Assembly (NCBI GenBank): GCA_028565635.1
Contig: JAOXYB010019071.1
Span: 1-34,637 of the forward strand
Direction: 5' to 3'
Length of the DNA stretch: 34,637 nt
DNA from: Phoronis ovalis
Lineage: Eukaryota; Phoronida; Phoronidae
Below the pieces are notes generated by a model that saw only the letters and a program-made list of their open reading frames with translations, was not told the DNA's origin and searched no databases. Positions 33,401-34,637 of this stretch are shown here, piece by piece. A program made the translations under genes and the position numbers. How positions within the stretch are numbered: position 1 is the first letter of the stretch; each line of letters opens with the position of its first letter.

Positions 33401-34144
33401 AATGTGGCTTTGGTATCTATATGCGTATAAGAAACATTATCTTTCTGTACAAATTGATCATTAGGATACTCCTCAAAACACAAATAGCTGTTTTTCCTCC
33501 TAAACACATATTGGATAAATGTCAGTACTGTACTTAAAATTAACTTTAAATATAGATCTCTAAATAAAGCATTTTGTATTTTTGTTAAAATTTTGCTATA
33601 ATCAAAAGTTACATGACCCTTTAAAATTCAACTGCCAGAAAATTTTCATTTTTTCTGACACCTTGTTGATTAGTTTTACATAATCGGATAAAAGACAAGT
33701 AATTTTAATAAGCCCTATGTTAGTACCTTTCAAAAAATGCATAATTTTACTGCAGCATAGCCACCTTAACCAACTCCGTGGACCTCAAGCATCTGAGACA
33801 ATGACATGTCTCCAAAATCATCAGAACGCTGTAAAATAATGTGAAGTCCTAAAATAGTAACTTTTAATAAATTATTCTTACCTGATAACTTTCACTTGGG
33901 CTTGATAACTGTACCCTGCCTTCAAGCCACGAGTTGCCTTGAGACCTTGTCAGCTCCCACACTGCTGTTTGATTGGCCTGATTGTTATTTCGCAGCCAGA
34001 ATCTTAGAGTATCAATTCCAGTTCCATACATGTGGTACCAGAAATGCATACAAACTTGCTGAGCAGGTGGGAAAACTTCACTAATAAGCCAAGCTTTTTC
34101 ACCCTGTTTTCTTGGACTTGAAGATTCAATGAAAACATATTTCC
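353..34144 (-). CDS. Giant tandem-MAM-domain extracellular protein, partial gene (52 exons in window)
   Basis: One multi-exon gene running from high to low coordinates, open at both ends. I traced 52 exons with GT donors and AG acceptors. Their summed length is 9,180 bases, the frame is open across every junction, and no exon contains a stop. The product is 18 successive MAM domains (16 complete) joined directly or through Thr/Pro-rich linkers. Each complete domain has the four MAM cysteines plus FDW, TGPxxDHT, FWYHMYG and GDIAIDDV motifs. MAM domains are known extracellular adhesion modules (meprins, receptor phosphatases, zonadhesin, MAM/LDLa proteins). No LDLa, EGF, Ig, VWD, protease, signal peptide or membrane segment is seen, so the ends of the protein must lie outside. 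Domain edges are all phase 1, as expected for shuffled or duplicated modules. A secreted or anchored adhesive or matrix protein is an inference; no specific name can be given. Confidence 0.93.
868..1063 (-). CDS. Exon 51: MAM domain D17, parts B2 and C fused
   Basis: [20 protein letters not shown], then [20 protein letters not shown] and Cys4 (DGNCPAG). Acceptor tttgtag, donor gttaga; phase 0 in, 1 out. Confidence 0.9.
1710..1870 (-). CDS. Exon 50: MAM domain D17, part B1 (B exon split)
   Basis: [20 protein letters not shown], Cys3 in [16 protein letters not shown], ending SVHSQ at donor gttcgt in phase 0. The acceptor is taken as catag; a second AG six bases further in (start 1864) would drop two residues without a frame change. 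The split matches D6 and D13 to within one residue. Confidence 0.86.
2120..2335 (-). CDS. Exon 49: Thr/Pro linker plus MAM domain D17, part A (class T)
   Basis: About 25 linker residues (including [18 protein letters not shown]) are fused to [32 protein letters not shown] and DHTKGTSK. Starts a sixth, incomplete triplet. Acceptor tttcag, donor gtaaga; phase 1-1. Confidence 0.9.
2529..2613 (-). CDS. Exon 48: MAM domain D16, part C
   Basis: [20 protein letters not shown], Cys4 in FTSSSCA. Acceptor tttacag, donor gtaagt. Phase 0 in, 1 out. Confidence 0.9.
2900..3048 (-). CDS. Exon 47: MAM domain D16, part B2 with internal Thr/Pro insert
   Basis: GSLTVIITE runs into a linker-like insert, [14 protein letters not shown], before [17 protein letters not shown]. 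Other class-N domains carry an N-x-T sequon at this place. D16 has no such sequon. The domain still ends normally at donor gtagta in phase 0, so C remains a separate exon. Confidence 0.88.
3453..3587 (-). CDS. Exon 46: MAM domain D16, part B1 (class N)
   Basis: [20 protein letters not shown], Cys3 in [13 protein letters not shown], ending phase 1 at donor gtgagt. Here the extra intron sits at V-G of TGVGSL, earlier than in D6 and D13. Confidence 0.88.
3913..4150 (-). CDS. Exon 45: D15 part C fused to D16 part A across the domain border
   Basis: One 238-bp exon holds [20 protein letters not shown] with Cys4 (AGACPLPG) and then [33 protein letters not shown] and DHTKGDSKG of the next domain. 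Every other Y-to-N border has an intron at the PG|NC position. Acceptor tttttag, donor gtatgt; phase 0 in, 1 out. Confidence 0.92.
4524..4610. mobile_element. Foldback (MITE-like) family copy 1, probably truncated
   Basis: Starts with the family end ttgcatgcacttggtggagc and contains the family core tgtgaatgaa. It aligns with the reverse complement of the 25.4-kb copy for about 80 bases, but I cannot find the second inverted end. Lies in the D15 B/C intron. Confidence 0.55.
4961..5217 (-). CDS. Exon 44: MAM domain D15, part B
   Basis: [20 protein letters not shown], Cys3 in [38 protein letters not shown] replaces WTR, so the otherwise conserved Trp of this strand is lost. Acceptor ttgtag, donor gtttgt; phase 1 in, 0 out. 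Confidence 0.9.
5350..5371. repeat. CA microsatellite
   Basis: A short run of CA dinucleotides interrupted once, in the D15 A/B intron. Confidence 0.7.
5550..5699 (-). CDS. Exon 43: MAM domain D15, part A (class Y)
   Basis: [47 protein letters not shown]. It lacks the Pro/Thr linker seen before D3, D6, D9 and D12. Acceptor actatag, donor gtgagt; phase 1-1. Confidence 0.9.
6040..6356. repeat. G-rich insert with short inverted ends
   Basis: Ends caaagtccagggaggc and gtccccccggactgtg are imperfect inverted copies. The interior is strongly G/T-biased on the plus strand and repeats variants of tatttcagagt near 6121, 6220, 6250 and 6287. Composition differs sharply from neighbouring intron. It looks like an inserted non-coding element; an open frame through it shows no protein signal. 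Confidence 0.5.
6636..6868 (-). CDS. Exon 42: MAM domain D14, parts B2 and C fused
   Basis: Continues as [32 protein letters not shown], then [20 protein letters not shown] and Cys4 (TSGMCK). Acceptor ttttag, donor gtaaga; phase 2 in, 1 out. Confidence 0.9.
7206..7326 (-). CDS. Exon 41: MAM domain D14, part B1 (B exon split inside YHM)
   Basis: [20 protein letters not shown], Cys3 in CLTFWYH, ending in phase 2 within the Met codon at donor gtaagtg. The join AT|G restores YHMFG. SSPR is replaced by SGTKR. This is the only phase-2 junction in the gene. Confidence 0.87.
7545..7688 (-). CDS. Exon 40: MAM domain D14, part A (class T)
   Basis: [46 protein letters not shown]. Opens the fifth triplet. 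Acceptor ttatag, donor gtaata; phase 1-1. Confidence 0.9.
7954..8034 (-). CDS. Exon 39: Thr/Pro-rich linker between D13 and D14
   Basis: An 81-bp phase 1-1 exon encoding [20 protein letters not shown] and a further ITTQPTS. It is in the same position relative to its triplet as linker exon 3. Acceptor tttcag, donor gttagg. Small, but frame and composition fit. Confidence 0.82.
8188..8261. repeat. Two-copy tandem repeat, 37-bp unit
   Basis: Two adjacent diverged copies that begin agtgtttaaaataaac and agtgtttagaataaac, in the intron before linker exon 39. Confidence 0.65.
8480..8660 (-). CDS. Exon 38: MAM domain D13, parts B2 and C fused
   Basis: [18 protein letters not shown] (with the class-N NYT sequon before VIW), then [20 protein letters not shown] and Cys4 (TESACQ). 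LSDIA replaces RGDIA. Acceptor ttctag, donor gtacat; phase 0 in, 1 out. Confidence 0.9.
9092..9255 (-). CDS. Exon 37: MAM domain D13, part B1 (B exon split)
   Basis: [20 protein letters not shown], Cys3 in [16 protein letters not shown], ending AVGIRQ at donor gtactt in phase 0. The break is at exactly the same alignment position and phase as in D6. FWFNMYG replaces FWYHMYG. Confidence 0.87.
9521..9675. mobile_element. Foldback (MITE-like) family copy 2
   Basis: About 33-bp imperfect terminal inverted repeats: the left end contains ttgcatgcacttggagaaga, and the right end is the inverse of ttgcatgcaaatggtggagc. The shared core appears as ttttgtaaatgaa. No coding capacity. Lies in the D13 A/B intron. 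Confidence 0.65.
9769..9909 (-). CDS. Exon 36: MAM domain D13, part A (class N)
   Basis: [51 protein letters not shown] and FDWQ diverge from CTWTN...FDWI, so this is the most diverged class-N A exon. Acceptor aaacag, donor gtacta; phase 1-1. The A/B intron contains a foldback element starting about 95 bp downstream. Confidence 0.9.
10682..10772 (-). CDS. Exon 35: MAM domain D12, part C
   Basis: [20 protein letters not shown], Cys4 in STPCPVAG, then directly into D13. RG of the usual EGxRG motif is changed here to IS. Acceptor ttttag, donor gtaata; phase 0 in, 1 out. Confidence 0.9.
11189..11466 (-). CDS. Exon 34: MAM domain D12, part B
   Basis: [20 protein letters not shown], Cys3 in [35 protein letters not shown]. 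At 278 bp it is the longest separate B exon, because of an extended hairpin loop that includes an NTS sequon. Acceptor ttatag, donor gtaaga. Confidence 0.92.
11730..11909 (-). CDS. Exon 33: short linker plus MAM domain D12, part A (class Y)
   Basis: [15 protein letters not shown] linker, then [40 protein letters not shown]. Acceptor tttttag, donor gtaaaa; phase 1-1. Confidence 0.91.
12156..12240 (-). mobile_element. Possible 3' end of a retroposon (poly-A tailed)
   Basis: Read on the minus strand, a GC-richer stretch (gccgttggctttgcataaat) leads to AATAAA and a 13-base A tract about ten bases later. This is the layout of the 3' end of a LINE- or SINE-like insertion. Its upstream limit is not defined. 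Confidence 0.45.
12390..12477 (-). CDS. Exon 32: MAM domain D11, part C
   Basis: [20 protein letters not shown], Cys4 in TAGSCSA. Acceptor ttttag; the donor CAG|gtttgc is weak but preserves phase 1. No better donor is seen nearby. Confidence 0.87.
12709..12980 (-). CDS. Exon 31: MAM domain D11, part B
   Basis: [20 protein letters not shown], Cys3 in [35 protein letters not shown]. Acceptor gttgcag, donor gtaata. Phase 1 in, 0 out. The intron upstream (1,093 bp) contains a near-perfect foldback element. Confidence 0.92.
13098..13248. mobile_element. Near-perfect foldback element with 60-bp arms
   Basis: Arms 13098-13157 and 13189-13248 are inverted copies that match at most positions (outer end gaatcatc, inner end acaacaggtc) around a loop of 31 bases. 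No open frame of note. Lies in the D11 A/B intron. High arm identity suggests a young MITE-like insertion. Confidence 0.75.
14074..14211 (-). CDS. Exon 30: MAM domain D11, part A (class T)
   Basis: [46 protein letters not shown]. Opens the fourth triplet and closely resembles the A exons of D2 and D5 (GFDC, FDWKRQ, DHTTGS). Acceptor attgcag, donor gtaaga; phase 1-1. Confidence 0.91.
14464..14635 (-). CDS. Exon 29: MAM domain D10, part C, with Thr/Pro linker
   Basis: [20 protein letters not shown], Cys4 (YPSTC), then a fused linker ending [17 protein letters not shown]. The same C-plus-linker arrangement is seen in D4 (exon 12), one homologous N domain. Donor gtacat; phase 0 in, 1 out. Confidence 0.9.
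14770..15029 (-). CDS. Exon 28: MAM domain D10, part B
   Basis: [20 protein letters not shown], Cys3 in [19 protein letters not shown], an NAT sequon before LVW, and [14 protein letters not shown]. Acceptor tttcag, donor gtagtt. Phase 1 in, 0 out. Confidence 0.92.
15138..15171. repeat. CA microsatellite
   Basis: Interrupted CA-dinucleotide run in the short intron between D10 exons A and B. Confidence 0.8.
15250..15387 (-). CDS. Exon 27: MAM domain D10, part A (class N)
   Basis: [46 protein letters not shown]. Acceptor tttccag, donor gtagga; phase 1-1. An open frame continues upstream of the acceptor but has no homology to the other domains, so the spliced start is preferred. Confidence 0.91.
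15752..15907 (-). CDS. Exon 26: MAM domain D9, parts B2 and C fused
   Basis: Completes the D9 B region with [15 protein letters not shown] and continues without an intron into [19 protein letters not shown] and Cys4 (GDCSKPG). Separated from exon 25 by 1,538 bp, yet the phase 1 join restores WSKSGNQGNKW, matching the other domains. Donor gtaagg. Confidence 0.89.
16189..16330. repeat. Imperfect inverted repeat, 39-bp arms
   Basis: Arms 16189-16227 and 16292-16330 share gtgtctca and gtttaaaagtt in inverted order. Lies in the 1.5-kb intron of D9. Nearby sequence (caaaactgtg; inverse of tttggtcatatga) resembles part of the intron at 10.82-11.00 kb, hinting at a dispersed old element. Confidence 0.55.
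17446..17628 (-). CDS. Exon 25: MAM domain D9, part B1 (B exon split)
   Basis: [20 protein letters not shown], Cys3 in [19 protein letters not shown], then a shortened hairpin and KVWSKSG, ending phase 1 at donor gtaaaa. The break (SG|NQG) is later than the splits in D6, D13, D14, D16 and D17. Confidence 0.87.
17947..18123 (-). CDS. Exon 24: short linker plus MAM domain D9, part A (class Y)
   Basis: [14 protein letters not shown] linker, then [20 protein letters not shown] and [14 protein letters not shown]. Acceptor ttctag, donor gtaaaa; phase 1-1. CGY and DHTYG mark class Y. Confidence 0.91.
18441..18577. mobile_element. Foldback (MITE-like) family copy 3
   Basis: Left end aataggctatttgaatgcac, with right end the inverse of aatagacaatttgaatgcac. 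Core ttttgtgaatgaa as in copies 1 and 4. Lies in the intron between D8 and D9. Confidence 0.7.
18646..18730 (-). CDS. Exon 23: MAM domain D8, part C
   Basis: [20 protein letters not shown], Cys4 in SAGTCT. Acceptor attgcag, donor gtaaga. Phase 0 in, 1 out. Confidence 0.92.
18848..19110 (-). CDS. Exon 22: MAM domain D8, part B
   Basis: [20 protein letters not shown], Cys3 in [19 protein letters not shown], then [16 protein letters not shown]. Acceptor ttactag, donor gtaagtc. Phase 1 in, 0 out. Confidence 0.92.
19475..19708 (-). CDS. Exon 21: Thr/Pro linker plus MAM domain D8, part A (class T)
   Basis: About 30 linker residues ([20 protein letters not shown]) are fused to [20 protein letters not shown] and [11 protein letters not shown]. 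Opens the third triplet. Acceptor gttgtag, donor gtaagaaa; phase 1-1. CGF resembles class Y, so D8 is the least typical class-T A exon; its B and C exons are clear class T. Confidence 0.9.
20112..20468 (-). CDS. Exon 20: MAM domain D7, parts B and C in one exon
   Basis: A 357-bp exon, the longest in the window. It holds [20 protein letters not shown], Cys3 in [16 protein letters not shown], an NET sequon before [12 protein letters not shown], and then [19 protein letters not shown] with Cys4 (TDSTCG). No intron interrupts B or C, unique among the domains here. Acceptor ttctag, donor gtaaga; phase 1-1. Confidence 0.92.
20745..20808 (+). repeat. Diverged copy of the repeat at 25.2 kb
   Basis: Contains gtcttgtgataagatcaaaa and a downstream agattcaaactgaattt that align with ggtcttgtgataagaccgaa and tgattcagtttt at 25191-25243. 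Lies in the D7 A/BC intron. Confidence 0.5.
20997..21137 (-). CDS. Exon 19: MAM domain D7, part A (class N)
   Basis: [48 protein letters not shown] textbook class-N start (GNCDFE..CTWTN). Acceptor gttgcag, donor gtaaca; phase 1-1. Confidence 0.92.
21249..21459 (-). CDS. Exon 18: MAM domain D6, parts B2 and C fused
   Basis: Starts [20 protein letters not shown] and runs without an intron into [20 protein letters not shown] and Cys4 (DGACPAAG). The usual B/C intron is absent. Donor gtacat; phase 0 in, 1 out. The CPAAG tail joins directly to D7. Confidence 0.9.
21826..21986 (-). CDS. Exon 17: MAM domain D6, part B1 (B exon split)
   Basis: [20 protein letters not shown], Cys3 in [16 protein letters not shown], ending SVQVKQ before donor gttagt in phase 0. 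Reading on to a gtatgt 34 bases downstream would break the frame of exon 18, so this donor is preferred. The break falls inside what is a single B exon in most other domains. Confidence 0.84.
22199..22695. mobile_element. 497-bp element with 75-bp terminal inverted repeats
   Basis: Left arm 22199-22273 (cagtctgaataaatccatc...) and right arm 22621-22695 are inverted copies with only scattered mismatches. About 350 bases lie between them, without an open frame or recognised protein. A non-autonomous DNA-transposon layout. Flanks gtcaatat and gtcaacat resemble a target duplication but are not identical or precisely placed. Lies in the D6 A/B1 intron. Confidence 0.75.
22866..23051 (-). CDS. Exon 16: short linker plus MAM domain D6, part A (class Y)
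   Basis: A short linker ([17 protein letters not shown]) precedes [20 protein letters not shown] and [14 protein letters not shown]. Acceptor tttttag, donor gtaagt, phase 1-1. The following intron holds a 497-bp foldback element. Confidence 0.9.
23085..23370. repeat. AT-rich degenerate repeat tract
   Basis: Loose repeats of the kinds aattctgaatctag, attttagatcattttg and ttttattattatatttta fill this part of the D5/D6 intron. Too degenerate to assign a unit length. Confidence 0.4.
23775..23859 (-). CDS. Exon 15: MAM domain D5, part C
   Basis: [20 protein letters not shown], Cys4 in TDGNCF. Acceptor tttgtag, donor gtaatt; phase 0 in, 1 out. The intron to exon 14 is only 135 bp. Confidence 0.91.
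23995..24254 (-). CDS. Exon 14: MAM domain D5, part B
   Basis: [20 protein letters not shown], Cys3 in [19 protein letters not shown], then [15 protein letters not shown]. Acceptor ttttag, donor gtaagtt. Phase 1 in, 0 out. Confidence 0.91.
24716..24874 (-). CDS. Exon 13: MAM domain D5, part A (class T)
   Basis: [20 protein letters not shown], then [20 protein letters not shown] and DHTTGS. Starts the second triplet. The donor chosen is gtgagtat; an alternative gtgctt 9 bases upstream keeps the same phase but is a poorer match. Phase 1-1. Confidence 0.87.
25181..25251 (+). repeat. Dispersed repeat with GGTCTT-N5-AAGACC hairpin
   Basis: ctgacgaaggtcttgtgata is followed by agaccgaaagctctc; the GGTCTT/AAGACC halves can pair. 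A diverged copy is at 20745-20808. Non-coding, in the D4/D5 intron. Family unknown. Confidence 0.5.
25349..25470. mobile_element. Foldback (MITE-like) family copy 4, beside a splice donor
   Basis: Left end gcatacatttggtggagcca, right end the inverse of ccaattggtggagccacta. Core ttcattcacaaa (opposite orientation to copies 1-3). The right end lies about 18 bp from the donor of exon 12. Confidence 0.7.
25488..25665 (-). CDS. Exon 12: MAM domain D4, part C, with Thr/Pro linker
   Basis: [20 protein letters not shown] and Cys4 (TEKC) continue without an intron into a linker of about 30 residues ([18 protein letters not shown] and more). I place the donor at gtacgtcc, which keeps phase 1. A foldback element ends only about 18 bp into the following intron. 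Confidence 0.85.
25680..25774. repeat. Three-copy tandem repeat, 30-35-bp unit
   Basis: Three adjacent units, each ending in (c)ggtaatgtttaataa or ccgtaatgtttaataa; the middle one carries a small internal duplication. Lies just downstream of exon 11, in the D4 B/C intron. Confidence 0.75.
26034..26296 (-). CDS. Exon 11: MAM domain D4, part B
   Basis: [20 protein letters not shown], Cys3 in [18 protein letters not shown], then [16 protein letters not shown]. An NGT sequon sits a few residues before the VW, where other class-N domains also carry one. Acceptor cttacag, donor gtaaggtt. Phase 1 in, 0 out. Confidence 0.91.
26688..26831 (-). CDS. Exon 10: MAM domain D4, part A (class N)
   Basis: Begins at the junction as [17 protein letters not shown], then [19 protein letters not shown] and [12 protein letters not shown] and FDWI are class-N marks. 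Acceptor gtttcag, donor gtatgtac; phase 1-1. Confidence 0.91.
27482..27543. repeat. Tandem block with TATAATGG motif
   Basis: Units of about 23-25 bases reading tataatggatcgctttgaaa recur two to three times with small changes. The same ataatgg motif returns in the palindrome about 300 bases further on. Confidence 0.6.
27821..27986. repeat. Imperfect palindrome with about 73-bp arms
   Basis: Left arm 27821-27893 (tagagattaataggcagttt ... caattgaaaag) is an imperfect inverted copy of 27913-27986, around a loop of about 20 bases. Non-coding; MITE-like or foldback. Confidence 0.65.
28393..28853. mobile_element. About 460-bp element with about 100-bp inverted arms
   Basis: Left arm 28393-28492 and right arm 28752-28853 are inverted copies with small gaps; shared blocks include ttctgaagtt, gctatgca and tatcccata. 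The interior is AT-rich without an open frame. Non-autonomous foldback element. Confidence 0.65.
28976..29066 (-). CDS. Exon 9: MAM domain D3, part C
   Basis: [20 protein letters not shown] ends at Cys4 in DGQCSLPG. The C-x(2-3)-PG tail leads straight into the next domain without a linker, as at every Y-to-N junction. The intron that follows (2,144 bp) is the longest in the window. Confidence 0.92.
29556..29815 (-). CDS. Exon 8: MAM domain D3, part B
   Basis: [20 protein letters not shown] leads to Cys3 ([19 protein letters not shown]) and [17 protein letters not shown]. Acceptor tttttag, donor gtataaa. Phase 1 in, 0 out. The VGT string after the MYG motif separates class Y from the VDT of class T. 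Confidence 0.92.
30294..30488 (-). CDS. Exon 7: linker plus MAM domain D3, part A (class Y)
   Basis: A short Pro/Thr linker ([18 protein letters not shown]) is fused in the same exon to [20 protein letters not shown] and [14 protein letters not shown]. The CGY and DHTY residues mark class Y. Acceptor tttttag, donor gtagta; phase 1-1. Confidence 0.9.
30889..30970 (-). CDS. Exon 6: MAM domain D2, part C
   Basis: Begins [20 protein letters not shown] and ends with Cys4 in AAGYC immediately before the donor gtaagg. Phase 0 in, 1 out. At 82 bp it is the shortest C exon of the gene. Confidence 0.91.
31122..31390 (-). CDS. Exon 5: MAM domain D2, part B
   Basis: Acceptor ttttcag, donor gtaagtgg, phase 1 in and 0 out. 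Contains [20 protein letters not shown], Cys3 in [19 protein letters not shown], and [15 protein letters not shown]. The H-[IV]-D-TLNVY string after the HMxG motif marks class T. HMHG and FYY are small departures from the usual FWYHMYG. Confidence 0.92.
31856..32005 (-). CDS. Exon 4: MAM domain D2, part A (class T)
   Basis: Opens [19 protein letters not shown] (Cys1, Cys2), then [20 protein letters not shown] and [11 protein letters not shown]. Acceptor atttag, donor gtatgtg. Phase 1 on both sides. First exon of the first complete T-Y-N triplet (D2-D4). Confidence 0.91.
32374..32499 (-). CDS. Exon 3: Thr/Pro-rich linker between D1 and D2
   Basis: A 126-bp phase 1-1 exon with no MAM motif. 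It encodes about 42 residues dominated by Thr, Pro, Ser and Ala (for example [20 protein letters not shown]). It precedes a class-T domain, where the longest linkers of this protein sit. Such sequence is a likely mucin-type O-glycosylation target; this is inferred from composition. Confidence 0.87.
33012..33099 (-). CDS. Exon 2: MAM domain D1, part C
   Basis: Starts [19 protein letters not shown] and ends at Cys4 (SSSCT). Donor gtaagtag. Phase 0 in, phase 1 out. The ITFDTSSSC ending is typical of class-N C exons, which mostly read SFTxSxC. Confidence 0.9.
33882..34144 (-). CDS. Exon 1 in window: MAM domain D1, part B (class N)
   Basis: Acceptor ttttctag, donor gtaaga. It enters in phase 1 and leaves in phase 0. 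It begins [20 protein letters not shown] and carries Cys3 in [16 protein letters not shown], then [15 protein letters not shown]. An N-x-T sequon (NQT) lies just before VW, as in other class-N domains. The exon with Cys1-Cys2 of this domain is not between here and the right edge, so it must lie beyond 34637. Confidence 0.9.
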
Positions 34145-34258
34145 CTAGAAAATAAAGTTAATTTTTAGTTTGAAAGCATCAGTATAAAAGCTGCTTATTT
34201 TAAGCTATTTCTAATAATTATTTAATATTTAGGCATATATTTTGATGAATTTTTAAAT

Positions 34259-34566
34259 TACGAAAGCACAGCTGGTATTCTAGCAGACTCCGCAGGGAGA
34301 GAACTCGGTTCACTTTTAAAAATCGCAAAATTTAAATATCTGAAAAATAAGGGATATATCACTTAGTCTAAGTTATATGAAAATTGTGTTGTACCTATTT
34401 TAGACTATAGTAGTGGAGTTTGGGGATTTCACAGGGCAAAATCTGCAGATAAAATTCATAATCGAGCCAATAGATTCTTTTTGGGGTACACAGATTAGCT
34501 GCAATTGATGCTATAATAGGTGATATGGGTTGGAAGGATAGTAGCACAAGGAGATATTTAAGCTGA
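34259..34566 (+). pseudogene. Relic of a non-LTR retrotransposon reverse transcriptase (C-terminal end)
   Basis: On the plus strand, the frame from 34259 reads YESTAGILADSAGRELGSLL, then (after an in-frame TAG at 34364) SKLYENCVVPILDYSSGVWG and KIHNRANRFFLGY. After a stop at 34496 and a one-base frame change it continues LAAIDAIIGDMGWKDSSTRR. The PILDYSSGVWG, NRAxRFFLG and GDMGW motifs are typical of the region after the catalytic domain in invertebrate non-LTR retrotransposon ORF2 proteins. Two stops and a frameshift show it is dead. It lies in an intron or upstream of exon 1, opposite to the gene. Confidence 0.75.
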
Positions 34567-34637
34567 AAGGGTCATTGTCGTAAGGGGTACTACAGAAGTG
34601 TACCCGGCGGACAATTTCCGCAAGGCGGTAAACTTCT

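Noticed and set aside
33256-33507. 83-codon minus-strand open frame in the D1 B/C intron
   Set aside because: No MAM motif, no flanking splice sites in the right phase, and D1 is complete without it.
1-34637. Search for tRNA or rRNA genes, CRISPR arrays or bacterial operons
   Set aside because: None seen; the intron-rich MAM gene and retrotransposon relic identify the window as animal nuclear DNA. Covariance-model searches were not possible here.
34144-34637. Search for exon A of D1 at the right edge
   Set aside because: No FDW, TGPxxDHT or CDFE coding signal occurs on the minus strand up to 34637; the space is taken by the retrotransposon relic.

Overview
This window looks like nuclear DNA of an invertebrate animal. 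It is AT-rich, its exons are short (81-357 bp), its introns are mostly 110-800 bp with GT...AG ends, and the encoded domains are metazoan extracellular MAM domains. A decayed non-LTR retrotransposon and several foldback (MITE-like) elements lie between exons. The phylum cannot be fixed from the sequence; mollusc, annelid, brachiopod or cnidarian would all fit.

Essentially the whole window is one gene on the minus strand, read from about 34.1 kb down to about 0.35 kb and open at both ends. I resolve 52 exons totalling 9,180 coding bases (3,060 codons). Every junction keeps one open frame, which supports a single gene. The exons encode 18 consecutive MAM domains, numbered D1-D18 here in protein order: D1 lacks its first exon (off the right edge), D2-D17 are complete, and D18 has only its first exon (the rest is off the left edge). 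The basic domain plan is exon A (Cys1-Cys2, FDW, TGPxxDHT), exon B (YYMYIE, Cys3, FWYHMYG, W..GxQGDKW) and exon C ([19 protein letters not shown], Cys4). Intron phases are 1 (A/B), 0 (B/C) and 1 (C/next A). Some domains are joined by short Thr/Pro-rich linkers. No signal peptide, transmembrane segment, LDL-receptor class A module or other domain type is seen; start and stop codons lie outside the window.

The main observation is a higher-order repeat of three MAM domains. Domains fall into three sequence classes in strict rotation (called T, Y and N here): D2-D4, D5-D7, D8-D10, D11-D13 and D14-D16 are five full T-Y-N triplets, flanked by an N domain (D1) and by T-Y (D17-D18). Thr/Pro linkers are longest before T domains, short or absent before Y domains, and absent at the Y-to-N junction, which is always Cys4-x(0-4)-G-[NE]-Cys. 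Successive triplets start 5.2-7.1 kb apart (32005, 24874, 19708, 14211, 7688, 2335).

Intron content: four members of a 120-155 bp foldback family (about 4.5, 9.6, 18.5 and 25.4 kb), separate foldback elements at 13.1, 22.2-22.7, 27.8 and 28.4-28.9 kb, an odd G-rich insert at 6.04-6.36 kb, short tandem repeats, a possible retroposon 3' end at 12.2 kb, and a broken reverse-transcriptase relic on the plus strand at 34.26-34.57 kb. I see nothing beyond unremarkable intron in 497-867, 1064-1709, 3049-3452, 3588-3912, 6869-7205, 8661-9091, 9910-10681, 15388-15751, 17629-17946, 19111-19474, 19709-20111, 21460-21825, 24255-24715, 26297-26687, 29067-29555, 29816-30293, 30489-30888, 31391-31855, 32006-32373, 32500-33011 and 33100-33881.

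MAM domains are extracellular adhesion or protein-interaction modules. The inference is a very large, repetitive secreted or membrane-anchored adhesive or matrix protein; its specific role is unknown.
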